A stretch of DNA of 64,000 nucleotides from an uncultured Mucilaginibacter sp. (GTDB lineage Bacteria; Bacteroidota; Bacteroidia; Sphingobacteriales; Sphingobacteriaceae). This document shows, one piece after another, positions 17,090 to 25,300 of this stretch (position 1 is its first letter; each line of letters starts with the position of its first letter). Under the pieces are notes generated by a model, which did no database searches, had not been told where the DNA came from, and saw only the letters and a list, made by a program, of their open reading frames with translations. The stretch covers positions 1 to 64,000 of the forward strand of contig NZ_CAMLOV010000001.1 of NCBI RefSeq assembly GCF_946481715.1, written 5' to 3'. The position numbers were made by a program, and so were the translations under genes.

Positions 17090-18781
17090 ATGACGAAGAC
17101 GATGAGATTGAGTGATATAAAACTATATGCAGGTATTAGCGTGCTGTTAATTGGCATGGGTTGTGGCAAAGGAAGCTCGCCTAACCCGGCGCCGCCTGTA
17201 AATCCGCCAACGGGCACATCGTTTACGTTAAACGCCTTTAAGGTAAACGACAGCTACAACGGCTTTACTTATGTTAATGTTAATACCGCCCCGGTTATCA
17301 AAATTTCTTTTCTTGCGGCTATCGACCATAGCAGCGTTACATCGGCTATCACAGTGAACGACCGATCGGGTGCTACGGTAAGTTACGCCGCCAGCTACGA
17401 GAATCACGACAGTACAGTAGTGATAACTCCATCGCTTAATTACATCACCAAGTATACGGTGAGCGTAGGCACCTCGCTAAAATCAAACAAAGGCGGTGCT
17501 TTGCAATCCGGCTTATCTATAAATCTCACCACCGGCGTTAACCCGGCCGATAAATTCCCTATTATTTCTGATGATGCCTTGCTGGAGCTTATCCAAAAGC
17601 AAACCTTTAAATACTTTTACGATTTTGGCCACCCGGTGAGCGGCCTGGCACGCGAGCGTAACAGCAGCGGAGATATTGTAACTACCGGCGGCTCGGGCTT
17701 CGGCATTATGGCTATGGTAGTAGGCGTAAACCGTGGCTTTATCAGCCGGGCAGACGGGCTGGCGCGGATGCAAAAGATAGTAGGTTTTTTAAAAACTAAG
17801 GCAGCTACTTTCCATGGTGCTTTCCCGCATTGGCTAAACGGCGCAACCGGTGCCGTACAACCCTTTAGCGCGCTGGACAATGGTGCCGATTTGGTAGAAA
17901 CATCGTACCTGGTACAGGGCCTGCTTACCGCCCGCCAGTATTTTAATGGTGCCGGCGCAGATGAAACTACTTTAAGGGCCGACATTAATACCATTTACAG
18001 CAATGTGGAGTGGGATTGGTTTAGGCAGGGCGGCCAAAACGTATTGTACTGGCACTGGAGCCCAAGTAACGGCTTTGCCATCAACATGAAAATTACCGGC
18101 TGGAATGAAGCGCTTATTGTTTACGCACTGGCAGCTTCTTCCCCAACCCACAGCATCCCAAAACAAGTTTATGATAACGGCTGGGCATCCAACGGCGGCA
18201 TGAAAAACGGGAATACTTACTATGGTGTTAAATTGCCATTAGGTACGGCGCAGGGTGGCCCGCTGTTTTTTGAGCATTACTCCTTCCTTGGCATAAACCC
18301 AACCGGGCTAACCGATGCCTATGCCAACTACGAGGACCAAACCAAGGCGCATAGCCTTATCAACTACAACTACTGCGTAGCCAATCCTAATAATAACAAT
18401 GGCTACGGGGCAAACTGCTGGGGGCTAACCGCAAGCGATATTGAGAACGGGTACACGGCCAGTTCGCCAACCAATGATGTTGGGGTAATTGCGCCAACCG
18501 CAGCCATATCGTCTTTGCCTTATACGCCAACCCAATCTATGGCAGCGTTGCGTTTCTTTTATTACAAGCTGGGCGATAAAATGTGGGGCGATTATGGCTT
18601 TTACGATGCCTTTAATTTAACCAACCCATGGTTCGCCAATTCCTATTTGGCAATAGACCAGGGGCCCGAGATTGTGATGATAGAAAACTACCGCACAGGC
18701 TTGCTATGGAACTTGTTTATGAGCTGCCCCGAAATTAAAACCGGCATGCAAAGCCTCGGCTTTGCAAGCCCCAACCTTTAA
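17090..18781 (+). CDS. PF10091 (GH144-type) glucanase lipoprotein with N-terminal Ig-like domain
   Basis: 563 residues. The N-terminus (LLIGMGCGKGSS) looks like a lipoprotein signal. Residues about 40-150 form a Big_5/SbsA-type Ig-like domain (ITVNDRSGATVSYAASYEN). From about 160 to the end is the (alpha/alpha)6 glucoamylase-like family PF10091, with QTFKYFYDFGHPVSGLARER, GGSGFGIMAM, GAFPHWLNGATG, ADLVETSYLVQGLL, GWNEALIVYALA and DQGPEIVMIENYRTGLLW. PF10091 contains GH144, whose characterised members are endo-beta-1,2-glucanases; the older name glucoamylase is misleading. Candidate acid/base residues are in ADLVETS and WNEALIV. It is 18 bp ahead of a paralogue. Being lipid-anchored, it may act on the cell surface. 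Family is firm; beta-1,2-glucan specificity is inferred. Confidence 0.85.
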   Translation: MTKTMRLSDIKLYAGISVLLIGMGCGKGSSPNPAPPVNPPTGTSFTLNAFKVNDSYNGFTYVNVNTAPVIKISFLAAIDHSSVTSAITVNDRSGATVSYAASYENHDSTVVITPSLNYITKYTVSVGTSLKSNKGGALQSGLSINLTTGVNPADKFPIISDDALLELIQKQTFKYFYDFGHPVSGLARERNSSGDIVTTGGSGFGIMAMVVGVNRGFISRADGLARMQKIVGFLKTKAATFHGAFPHWLNGATGAVQPFSALDNGADLVETSYLVQGLLTARQYFNGAGADETTLRADINTIYSNVEWDWFRQGGQNVLYWHWSPSNGFAINMKITGWNEALIVYALAASSPTHSIPKQVYDNGWASNGGMKNGNTYYGVKLPLGTAQGGPLFFEHYSFLGINPTGLTDAYANYEDQTKAHSLINYNYCVANPNNNNGYGANCWGLTASDIENGYTASSPTNDVGVIAPTAAISSLPYTPTQSMAALRFFYYKLGDKMWGDYGFYDAFNLTNPWFANSYLAIDQGPEIVMIENYRTGLLWNLFMSCPEIKTGMQSLGFASPNL

Positions 18782-18799
18782 CAATTTTATACTGATCGA

Positions 18800-20149
18800 A
18801 TGAAAAAGATATATTCCCTCTTACTGCTGTCCCTAATAGCAGTAGGTAGTTTTGCCCAAAAGGCCGCTCAACCTGCCGATGGGATAAAGCCGGTTGGCAT
18901 CATCAAAAACCTGAGCGATAGCGCCTTGCTTGATGTAGTACAGCGCCAAACGTTCCGTTACTTTTGGGATTTTGGGCACCCTACCAGCGGGCTTGCACGC
19001 GAACGCAGCAACGTAGCTTTCGATTACGGCAACGAAGTGGTAACCGTAGGCGGATCGGGCTTTGGCATTATGGCTTTAATAGCCGCCGACCACCGCAAAT
19101 TCATCCCGCACGACCAGGCGGTAGACCGTATGCTAAAAATGGTTGAGTTTTTATACAAAGCGGATGCTTACCATGGCGTTTTTCCGCATTGGCTAAACGG
19201 CGAAACCGGTAAAACCATCCGTTTTGGGCGTAAAGATGATGGCGGCGACCTGGTAGAAACCTCGTACCTTTTCCAGGGGCTGCTTTGTGCTAAACAATAC
19301 TTTACCGCGAATACGCCAAAAGAACGCCACATCCGCGATGTGATCAGCTGGCTATGGAACGAAGTAGAATGGAGCTGGTACACCCAAGGTGGCCGCGATA
19401 ACCTTTACTGGCATTGGAGCCCCAACAATGGCTGGGTGATGAATTTCCCTATCCGCGGGTTTAACGAATGTTTGATCACCTATATCCTGGCCGAATCGGC
19501 AGACCGGTACCCGGTGAGTGCGGATGTTTACCATCGCGGCTGGGCACAAAGCGATTTCTTTAAAAACGGGCAAACTTTTTACGGCTACAAATTGCCGTTA
19601 GGCTTTGATTATGGCGGCCCGCTGTTCTTTTCGCAATACTCGTTTATGGGGCTAAACCCAACCGGGCTTAAAGACCGCTACGCCGATTATTGGGAACAAA
19701 ACCTTAATCACACCTTAATTAACCGCGCCTACTGCGTAGATAACCCTAAAAAGTTTAAAGGCTATGGCGAAAACTGCTGGGGCTTAACCGCAAGCGATAA
19801 TTTTGAGGGTTACAACGCCCACTCGCCAACTAACGACCTGGGGGTAATAACGCCTACTGCTGCTATATCGGCATTCCCCTACACGCCAAAGTACTCCATG
19901 CAGGCATTACGGCACTTTTATTATGACCTTGGCGATAAAATTTGGGGCGAATATGGCTTTACGGATGCTTTCAGCGAATCGAGGAGCTGGTATGGCAAAT
20001 CGTACTTAGCAATTGACCAGGGCCCCGAGGTAGTGATGATAGAGAACTACCGCAGCGGGCTGTTGTGGAAATTATTTATGAGCTGCCCCGAAGTACAGCG
20101 GGGGTTGAAGAAACTCGATTTCCAAAGCCCGTACATCGGCAAAAATTAA
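18800..20149 (+). CDS. PF10091 (GH144-type) glucanase, secreted/periplasmic paralogue
   Basis: 449 residues. A cleavable signal peptide ending at SFAQ (about residue 20) without a lipobox and without the Ig domain of its neighbour. The catalytic domain begins at about residue 40 (ALLDVVQRQTFRYFWDFGHP) and carries the same motif series as the upstream gene: GGSGFGIMAL, GVFPHWLNGETG, GDLVETSYLFQGLL, GFNECLITYILA, NCWGLTASDNFEGY, DQGPEVVMIENYRSGLLW. By eye the domains share about half their residues, so this is an old tandem duplication. A likely split is surface cleavage by the lipoprotein and periplasmic trimming by this one; that is inference. Endo-beta-1,2-glucanase is the best activity guess. 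Confidence 0.85.
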   Translation: MKKIYSLLLLSLIAVGSFAQKAAQPADGIKPVGIIKNLSDSALLDVVQRQTFRYFWDFGHPTSGLARERSNVAFDYGNEVVTVGGSGFGIMALIAADHRKFIPHDQAVDRMLKMVEFLYKADAYHGVFPHWLNGETGKTIRFGRKDDGGDLVETSYLFQGLLCAKQYFTANTPKERHIRDVISWLWNEVEWSWYTQGGRDNLYWHWSPNNGWVMNFPIRGFNECLITYILAESADRYPVSADVYHRGWAQSDFFKNGQTFYGYKLPLGFDYGGPLFFSQYSFMGLNPTGLKDRYADYWEQNLNHTLINRAYCVDNPKKFKGYGENCWGLTASDNFEGYNAHSPTNDLGVITPTAAISAFPYTPKYSMQALRHFYYDLGDKIWGEYGFTDAFSESRSWYGKSYLAIDQGPEVVMIENYRSGLLWKLFMSCPEVQRGLKKLDFQSPYIGKN

Positions 20150-20187
20150 AGGGGTTTAAGGCTTCGCGAAGCAAATATTTTGGGCTG

Positions 20188-20213
20188 CGTAAATAGAATT
20201 TAATTTATTTACG
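20188..20213. repeat. AT-rich inverted repeat before the esterase gene
   Basis: CGTAAATA pairs with TATTTACG across a 10-base loop, preceded at 20161-20172 by the 12-bp palindrome GCTTCGCGAAGC. It sits in the 110-bp gap between the second glucanase and the esterase. It could be an mRNA-processing or weak termination structure; there is no T-run. Confidence 0.45.
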
Positions 20214-20259
20214 TTTACATAACAACCCAAACATATAACGCTTACCTTAAACTGAAAAA

Positions 20260-21063
20260 ATGACGCTAAAAAAAATACTGATAACAGGGATGCTGGGCGC
20301 TATGTGCCTGGCATTTCCTTTTTTTACGCAGGCGCAGGTAAATTCCGCTTTCGACCGGGGCTCCTTCATCAATAAAACCGATACCCTGCCCTACCGCATA
20401 CTCTTCCCCAAAAAGTTCGACCCTACTCAAAAATACCCGTTAGTATTTGTGCTGCACGGTGCGGGCGAGCGTGGCAACGATAACGATGCACAACTGGCTT
20501 ATGGCCCTAAGCTATTCCTTAACGATACCATCCGCCAAAAATACCCGGCTATTGTTGTGTACCCGCAATGCCCTAAAAACAGCTACTGGAGCAATGTTAA
20601 AATAGATACCAGCGAAACCGGCAAACGGCAGTTCCATTTCCAGGAAGGCGGCGAACCTACCAATGCTATGAGCGCACTATTGGCACTGGTAGATCAGATG
20701 CTGGATAAACCTTACATCAACAAAAAACAAGTTTACGTTGGCGGCCTATCCATGGGAGGCATGGGTACGTTTGAGATATTAAGGCGTAAACCAAAAATAT
20801 TTGCGGCGGCGTTTGCCATTTGCGGCGGCGATAATACCAACAATGCTAATGCCTACGCCAAAAAAGTACCGATGTGGATATTCCACGGCGGCAAAGATAA
20901 TGTGGTGCCGCCAGACCACTCGGATGTGATGGTAGCCGCCCTTAAAGAGGCGGGCGCCGAACCCAAATACACCGTTTACCCTAACGATGGCCACAACAGT
21001 TGGGACGATGCCTTTGCCGAACCGGAGCTGATACCCTGGCTATTTTCGCACAGTAAAAAATAA
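20260..21063 (+). CDS. Secreted alpha/beta-hydrolase (prolyl-oligopeptidase/esterase-like)
   Basis: 267 residues with a signal peptide ending at QAQ (about residue 22). The alpha/beta-hydrolase fold shows the oxyanion region PLVFVLHGAGERG, the nucleophile Ser164 in GGLSMGGMG, an acid Asp213 in FHGGKDNVVPP and His245 in NDGHNSWDD. Such PUL-borne proteins (phospholipase/carboxylesterase or CE1-like) remove acyl or feruloyl groups from polysaccharides. It is the last PUL gene in this direction, 110 bp after the glucanase, and ends at a strong bidirectional hairpin. Bacterial beta-1,2-glucans can carry succinyl groups, so a de-esterifying role is plausible but unproven. A decayed copy of its 3' end lies at 26683-26802. 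Confidence 0.75.
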   Translation: MTLKKILITGMLGAMCLAFPFFTQAQVNSAFDRGSFINKTDTLPYRILFPKKFDPTQKYPLVFVLHGAGERGNDNDAQLAYGPKLFLNDTIRQKYPAIVVYPQCPKNSYWSNVKIDTSETGKRQFHFQEGGEPTNAMSALLALVDQMLDKPYINKKQVYVGGLSMGGMGTFEILRRKPKIFAAAFAICGGDNTNNANAYAKKVPMWIFHGGKDNVVPPDHSDVMVAALKEAGAEPKYTVYPNDGHNSWDDAFAEPELIPWLFSHSKK

Positions 21064-21064
21064 T

Positions 21065-21092
21065 AAAACGGTCCCAATTTTGGGGCCGTTTT
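21065..21092. terminator. Bidirectional terminator between convergent genes
   Basis: AAAACGGTCCC pairs with GGGGCCGTTTT (one T-G wobble) around a 6-base loop, with A- and T-rich flanks on both sides. It starts directly after the esterase stop and 31 bp before the stop of the lipoprotein gene on the other strand. Confidence 0.8.
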
Positions 21093-21122
21093 ACATAAAC
21101 TATTTCGATATATACCGCAACC

Positions 21123-21650
21123 TTAGTTAACCTTACCGGTGAAGGTGCCTTGTTCTGCAAAGCCATCTTTCCCGGCTGAGTTGTGGCCTACAATGTAGAA
21201 GGTACCCTGGGCAGTTGTGCTGGTTAATGAGGTTATTTTTACTTCGCCGCCGCCTTTAACCCCGGTACTGCCGGGGTTGCCTGTACTGTAGTTTAAGGCG
21301 CCATCGGCAGGTTTTGTATAATCTTTTGATATGATAGCGCCGTGCCCACTGGCATTATCCTGCAGCAAATCAAACGTACCGGTGCCTGTTACGTTATTTA
21401 AAACAATGGTGATAGATTCATTAGTGCCATCTTTTACAGCCGTAATAGTAAAAACGTTGCCTAATTTTACTATACCGGCCGCGGTGCTGCTGAATGCCGT
21501 ACCACCGGCACCATCAAAACCGTAATTTGTTGCTTTAACGGTAGCCGCACCGTTGCCCGACGGGTTATTCGAACTATCTTTTTTGCAGGAAGATATAACT
21601 GTCACCACAGCTACCATTGCCAGTAAAATTACCCATTTGATCTTTTTCAT
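21123..21650 (-). CDS. Hypothetical lipoprotein
   Basis: 175 residues from the ATG at 21650, chosen because it opens a proper lipoprotein signal (MKKIKWVILL... VISSCKKDSS, acceptor cysteine at about residue 22). An ATG 57 bases further upstream would put 19 unlikely residues before it. The mature part is small, Gly/Thr/Ser/Ala-rich and beta-strand in character (VKATNYGFDGAGGTAFSS ... EQGTFTGKVN), with no catalytic motif. It resembles the many short Bacteroidota lipoproteins that have a beta-sandwich of unknown use. It points towards the PUL and shares the terminator with the esterase. In the duplicated block at 26683-27127 this gene has no counterpart. Confidence 0.75.
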   Translation of the reverse strand: MKKIKWVILLAMVAVVTVISSCKKDSSNNPSGNGAATVKATNYGFDGAGGTAFSSTAAGIVKLGNVFTITAVKDGTNESITIVLNNVTGTGTFDLLQDNASGHGAIISKDYTKPADGALNYSTGNPGSTGVKGGGEVKITSLTSTTAQGTFYIVGHNSAGKDGFAEQGTFTGKVN

Positions 21651-21892
21651 CGTATTTTGTTTTTGCATTTGTTTGAAACAAAATTGGCAAAGAAACAAGG
21701 ATGGCACAATCCCGCTGTATGGGCATATTTTAGTACGTACTAATACGGATGCGGCAAATGCCTTTACCTGGCGGCTGTTAAATGATCTTACGCTTGCAGG
21801 CGTATTTTAGCAGGCCCGTCACAGATTGGGTATTGGTATTTATTAATATCCAATGCTGGCTGTACAAGAGCCCGATCTATAAGCGCGCGGGA

Positions 21893-22141
21893 TTAGTTCA
21901 CCACCGGTTCATCACCATTAGCTTCCTCGCTATTGGTAACGTCGCGGTCGGCATTGAGGGCAGTTGAAGGCTCCGATTCGCTGAGGGTACTTTCTATGCC
22001 ATCCATATCATCAACGGCATCATCGGTGTTCACCACTTTGTTAGATTCATGGGTATTGGTGATCACATCCTGCTCGGCGGCATCTACTTTCGGGTCGCCG
22101 GTTGGGTGCTGTATGGGGAATTTATCTTTTGGAGTGCTCAT
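21893..22141 (-). CDS. Small acidic, probably disordered protein (intact copy)
   Basis: 82 residues starting MSTPKDKFPIQHPTGDPK. It is rich in Asp, Glu, Asn, Ser and Thr, with almost no hydrophobic clusters and no signal peptide or cysteine, so it is probably cytosolic and intrinsically disordered. It is not recognised. That it is a real gene is supported by the second copy at 26825-27070, where differences include a 3-base deletion that keeps the frame. In the copy the start codon is lost, so this one is probably the working version. It sits between the hypothetical lipoprotein and the divergent giant adhesin. Confidence 0.6.
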   Translation of the reverse strand: MSTPKDKFPIQHPTGDPKVDAAEQDVITNTHESNKVVNTDDAVDDMDGIESTLSESEPSTALNADRDVTNSEEANGDEPVVN

Positions 22142-22198
22142 GGGTTCTGTTGTTTTTTAGGGTAACAGACGGCGATGGGAGGTTGTTTGGATGGGTTG
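21897..22198. repeat. Left ~302-bp direct repeat flanking the adhesin gene
   Basis: This 302-bp stretch, containing the small acidic gene and its upstream region, recurs at 26829-27127 in the same orientation with roughly 93 percent identity by eye. The 3-bp length difference is one deletion in the coding part. The two copies bracket the 4.25-kb adhesin gene. Confidence 0.85.
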
Positions 22199-22359
22199 AT
22201 ATTGAATTTTTGTTTCTCGCACATAGTTATTGCGTATTTTAATAAACCCGATACTTCGCTGCTTTAGCGAGGCCACCATATTGCTGTCAATGCGCAATAT
22301 TCGGCTTTTTACGCAAATAAATCTTATTATTGTATTGATTTGCCATCACTTTAGCTCTA

Positions 22360-25300
22360 ATGAAATCTCCTAAACCCTTAGAATACGTTTTCTCCTCCAC
22401 GTTAAGGATATTTTTATTTTGGCTGATTTTATTCCTGCCGCATCTGGCTTCGGCGCAAACAGACAATGAATTTTGGTTTGTGGTGCCCAATGTTTATGAT
22501 GCCAATCGCGATTTCAACAAGCCCATCAGCTTGCGTATCACCACATCGGCTTCGCAGGCCACTGTAACGATTTCGATGCCTGCCGACCCCTCGTTTACGC
22601 CTATTATAAAGGATATAGGCCCAAACGCTACCGCCAGCGTAGACCTTACCCCCTGGATAAACCAATTGCAAAACGCCCCCGCAAACACCACCCTAAATAA
22701 AGGCTTGCTTATTAAATCAACAGCCGATATAACAGCCTACTACGAAGTGGTGAGCGGCTTTTGTAATTGCAACCCCGAGATATTTTCGCTGAAGGGTAAA
22801 AACGCGCTGGGCACGGAGTTCTTTATCTCTTCGCAGTACACGTACGATGAATCTACGAATTACAGCGCGGCCACCAACTCGTTCGATATCGTGGCAACTA
22901 AGGATAATACCCATGTCACCATCAACCCTAAACAAAACATCGTAGGACATAACGCTGGTATCCCTTTCACCATCACGCTGAACGCCGGGCAAACTTTTTC
23001 GGCCGTGGCAACAAGCGGCGCGGCCAGCGGGCACTTGCATGGCTCTTATATATCATCAGATAATCCCATTGCCATAACCCTGAAAGATGATTTGGTGCAG
23101 GTATCCAGTTGTGCCGATCTTATTGGTGACCAGGCCGTACCAACGGACGTACTGGGCACAGAGTATATCGTTACCAGAGGATTCTTAGTACCCAACGATA
23201 ATATTTATGTGATGGCGGTTGAAGATGGTACATCCATTTACATTGATGGTGGTACCGGCCCATCGGCAACGTTATCTAAAGGGCAGTCGACCATATTCAA
23301 TTTAACCAACAACAGCACTTACATACGATCCGACAAGAAAATATACGTTTACCATTTAACAGGCAATGGCTGCGAAGTGGGTTCGGCGGTAATCCCCAAA
23401 TTAAATTGCACGGGGTCTAAATCGGTAAGCATCGTGAGGAGTAAAGATGAACTGTTTGCTGTTTTGATAACCACCAAAAATGGCCTACAGAGCAGTTTTT
23501 CCGTTAACGGCGATAATACATTGATTAAAGCCAGCGATTTTTTTGTTGTCCCGGGCACAGGCGGCACTTATGTTACCTCCAGGATTGACCTTAGCAGCGT
23601 AGTTACCTCGGGCAGCGCCCTGAATTTTTCTAATTCCGCCGGGAATTTTTCGCTGGGCTTTATCAATGGCGGCACGAACAGCGGCACGCTTTACGGTTTC
23701 TTTTCGAATTTTAAATCGAGCAACGTAAAAAATAACGAAGTAGAAACCTGCGCTTCGTCGCCGGTGCAATTAACGGCCTACGGCGGCGTCAGCTACAGAT
23801 GGTCACCTGCCACAGGGCTTGATAATCCGAACATCGCTAACCCCAAGGCATCGCCCGCGGTAAGTACTGATTACACTGTTCAAATAACGAACGCCGATGG
23901 CTGCGTGGATGTTGCCAACGTTCATGTGGAAGTAAGCAGCAGCGTAACGCCTTCAGTTTCCATTGCGGCATCAGCAACTAACATCTGCGGAGGTACTTTG
24001 GTAACATTTACAGCAACGCCGGTAAACGGCGGTGCTTCGCCTACTTACCAATGGCAGGTAAATGGCGTTGATGCGGGTACTAACAGTGCCAGCTTCAGCA
24101 GCAGCACGCTTGCTGATAATGACAAGGTAACCTGCGTGTTGACCAGCAGCGCCCCTTGCGCCAATCCGCCCGGCGTTACCAGCAACGCCATTACCATGAC
24201 GGTTAACAGCACTGCCCCGCCAACAATCAGCATTACAGCCTCAGAAAACAATATTTGCCCTGGTATATTTGTTCACTTCACCGCAACGGCCACAAACGCT
24301 GGTGCTAACGCTACTTATCAGTGGCAGGTTAACGGCCTAAACGCAGGCACCCCCAACAGCCTCACTTATGGTAGTGGCGGGCTTGCTAATGGCGACAAAG
24401 TAACCTGCACGGTAACCATAAGCGGCACATGCCTGGCACAGCAAAGCGTTACCAGTAACACCATTACCATGGTGGTAAACCAAAGCCCGCCTGTTTCGGT
24501 GAGCATAGCAGCATCGCAAAACAACATATGCGCGGGCAGCAACGTAACCTTTACGGCAATACCGGTAAACGGCGGCAGCAACCCCGTTTATCAATGGCAG
24601 ATAAATGGCTTAAATGCGGGTACGAACAGCAATACTTTCAGCAGCAGCGCGCTGGCCAATGGCGATAATGTTACTTGCATATTTACCGGCACCCCCAACC
24701 CATGCGGCACGGCGCCTGTAACCAGCAACACGGTTACCATGCTGGTAAACCCTTACCTCAGCCCCTCCGTAAGCATCGTAGCATCTACCAATAACATATG
24801 CCCGGGAGATAATATCACCTTCACGGCAACGGCTTTGAACAGCGGGGCCAACCCGGACTATCAATGGAAGGTAAACGGCAATAATGTTGGCAGCAACAGC
24901 GCCACATTTGCCAGCACCACCCTGGCTAACGACGATGTAGTAACCTGCACGGTAACCAGCAATGCCCCATGCAGCGCTACCCCAACCGCCGGTAGTAATA
25001 GTATCAATATCATCGTAAACACGCCGGTGAGCCCATCGGTGGCCATTTCGGCCTCGGGGAACAATACCTGCGCAGGTACTTCGGTTACCTTCACCGCCAC
25101 GCCAACCAACGGCGGAATCACGCCCGTGTACCAATGGCTGGTAAATGGTGCAAACGCTGGCACCAACAGCAACACTTTCGTAAGTAGCACGCTGGCCAAT
25201 AACGATGTGATAAGCTGCCACATAACCAGCAACGCCCAATGTGCCGTGCCTGCAACCGCAAGCAGCAATAGTATAACCATGCTTGTAAACCCTACCCTTC

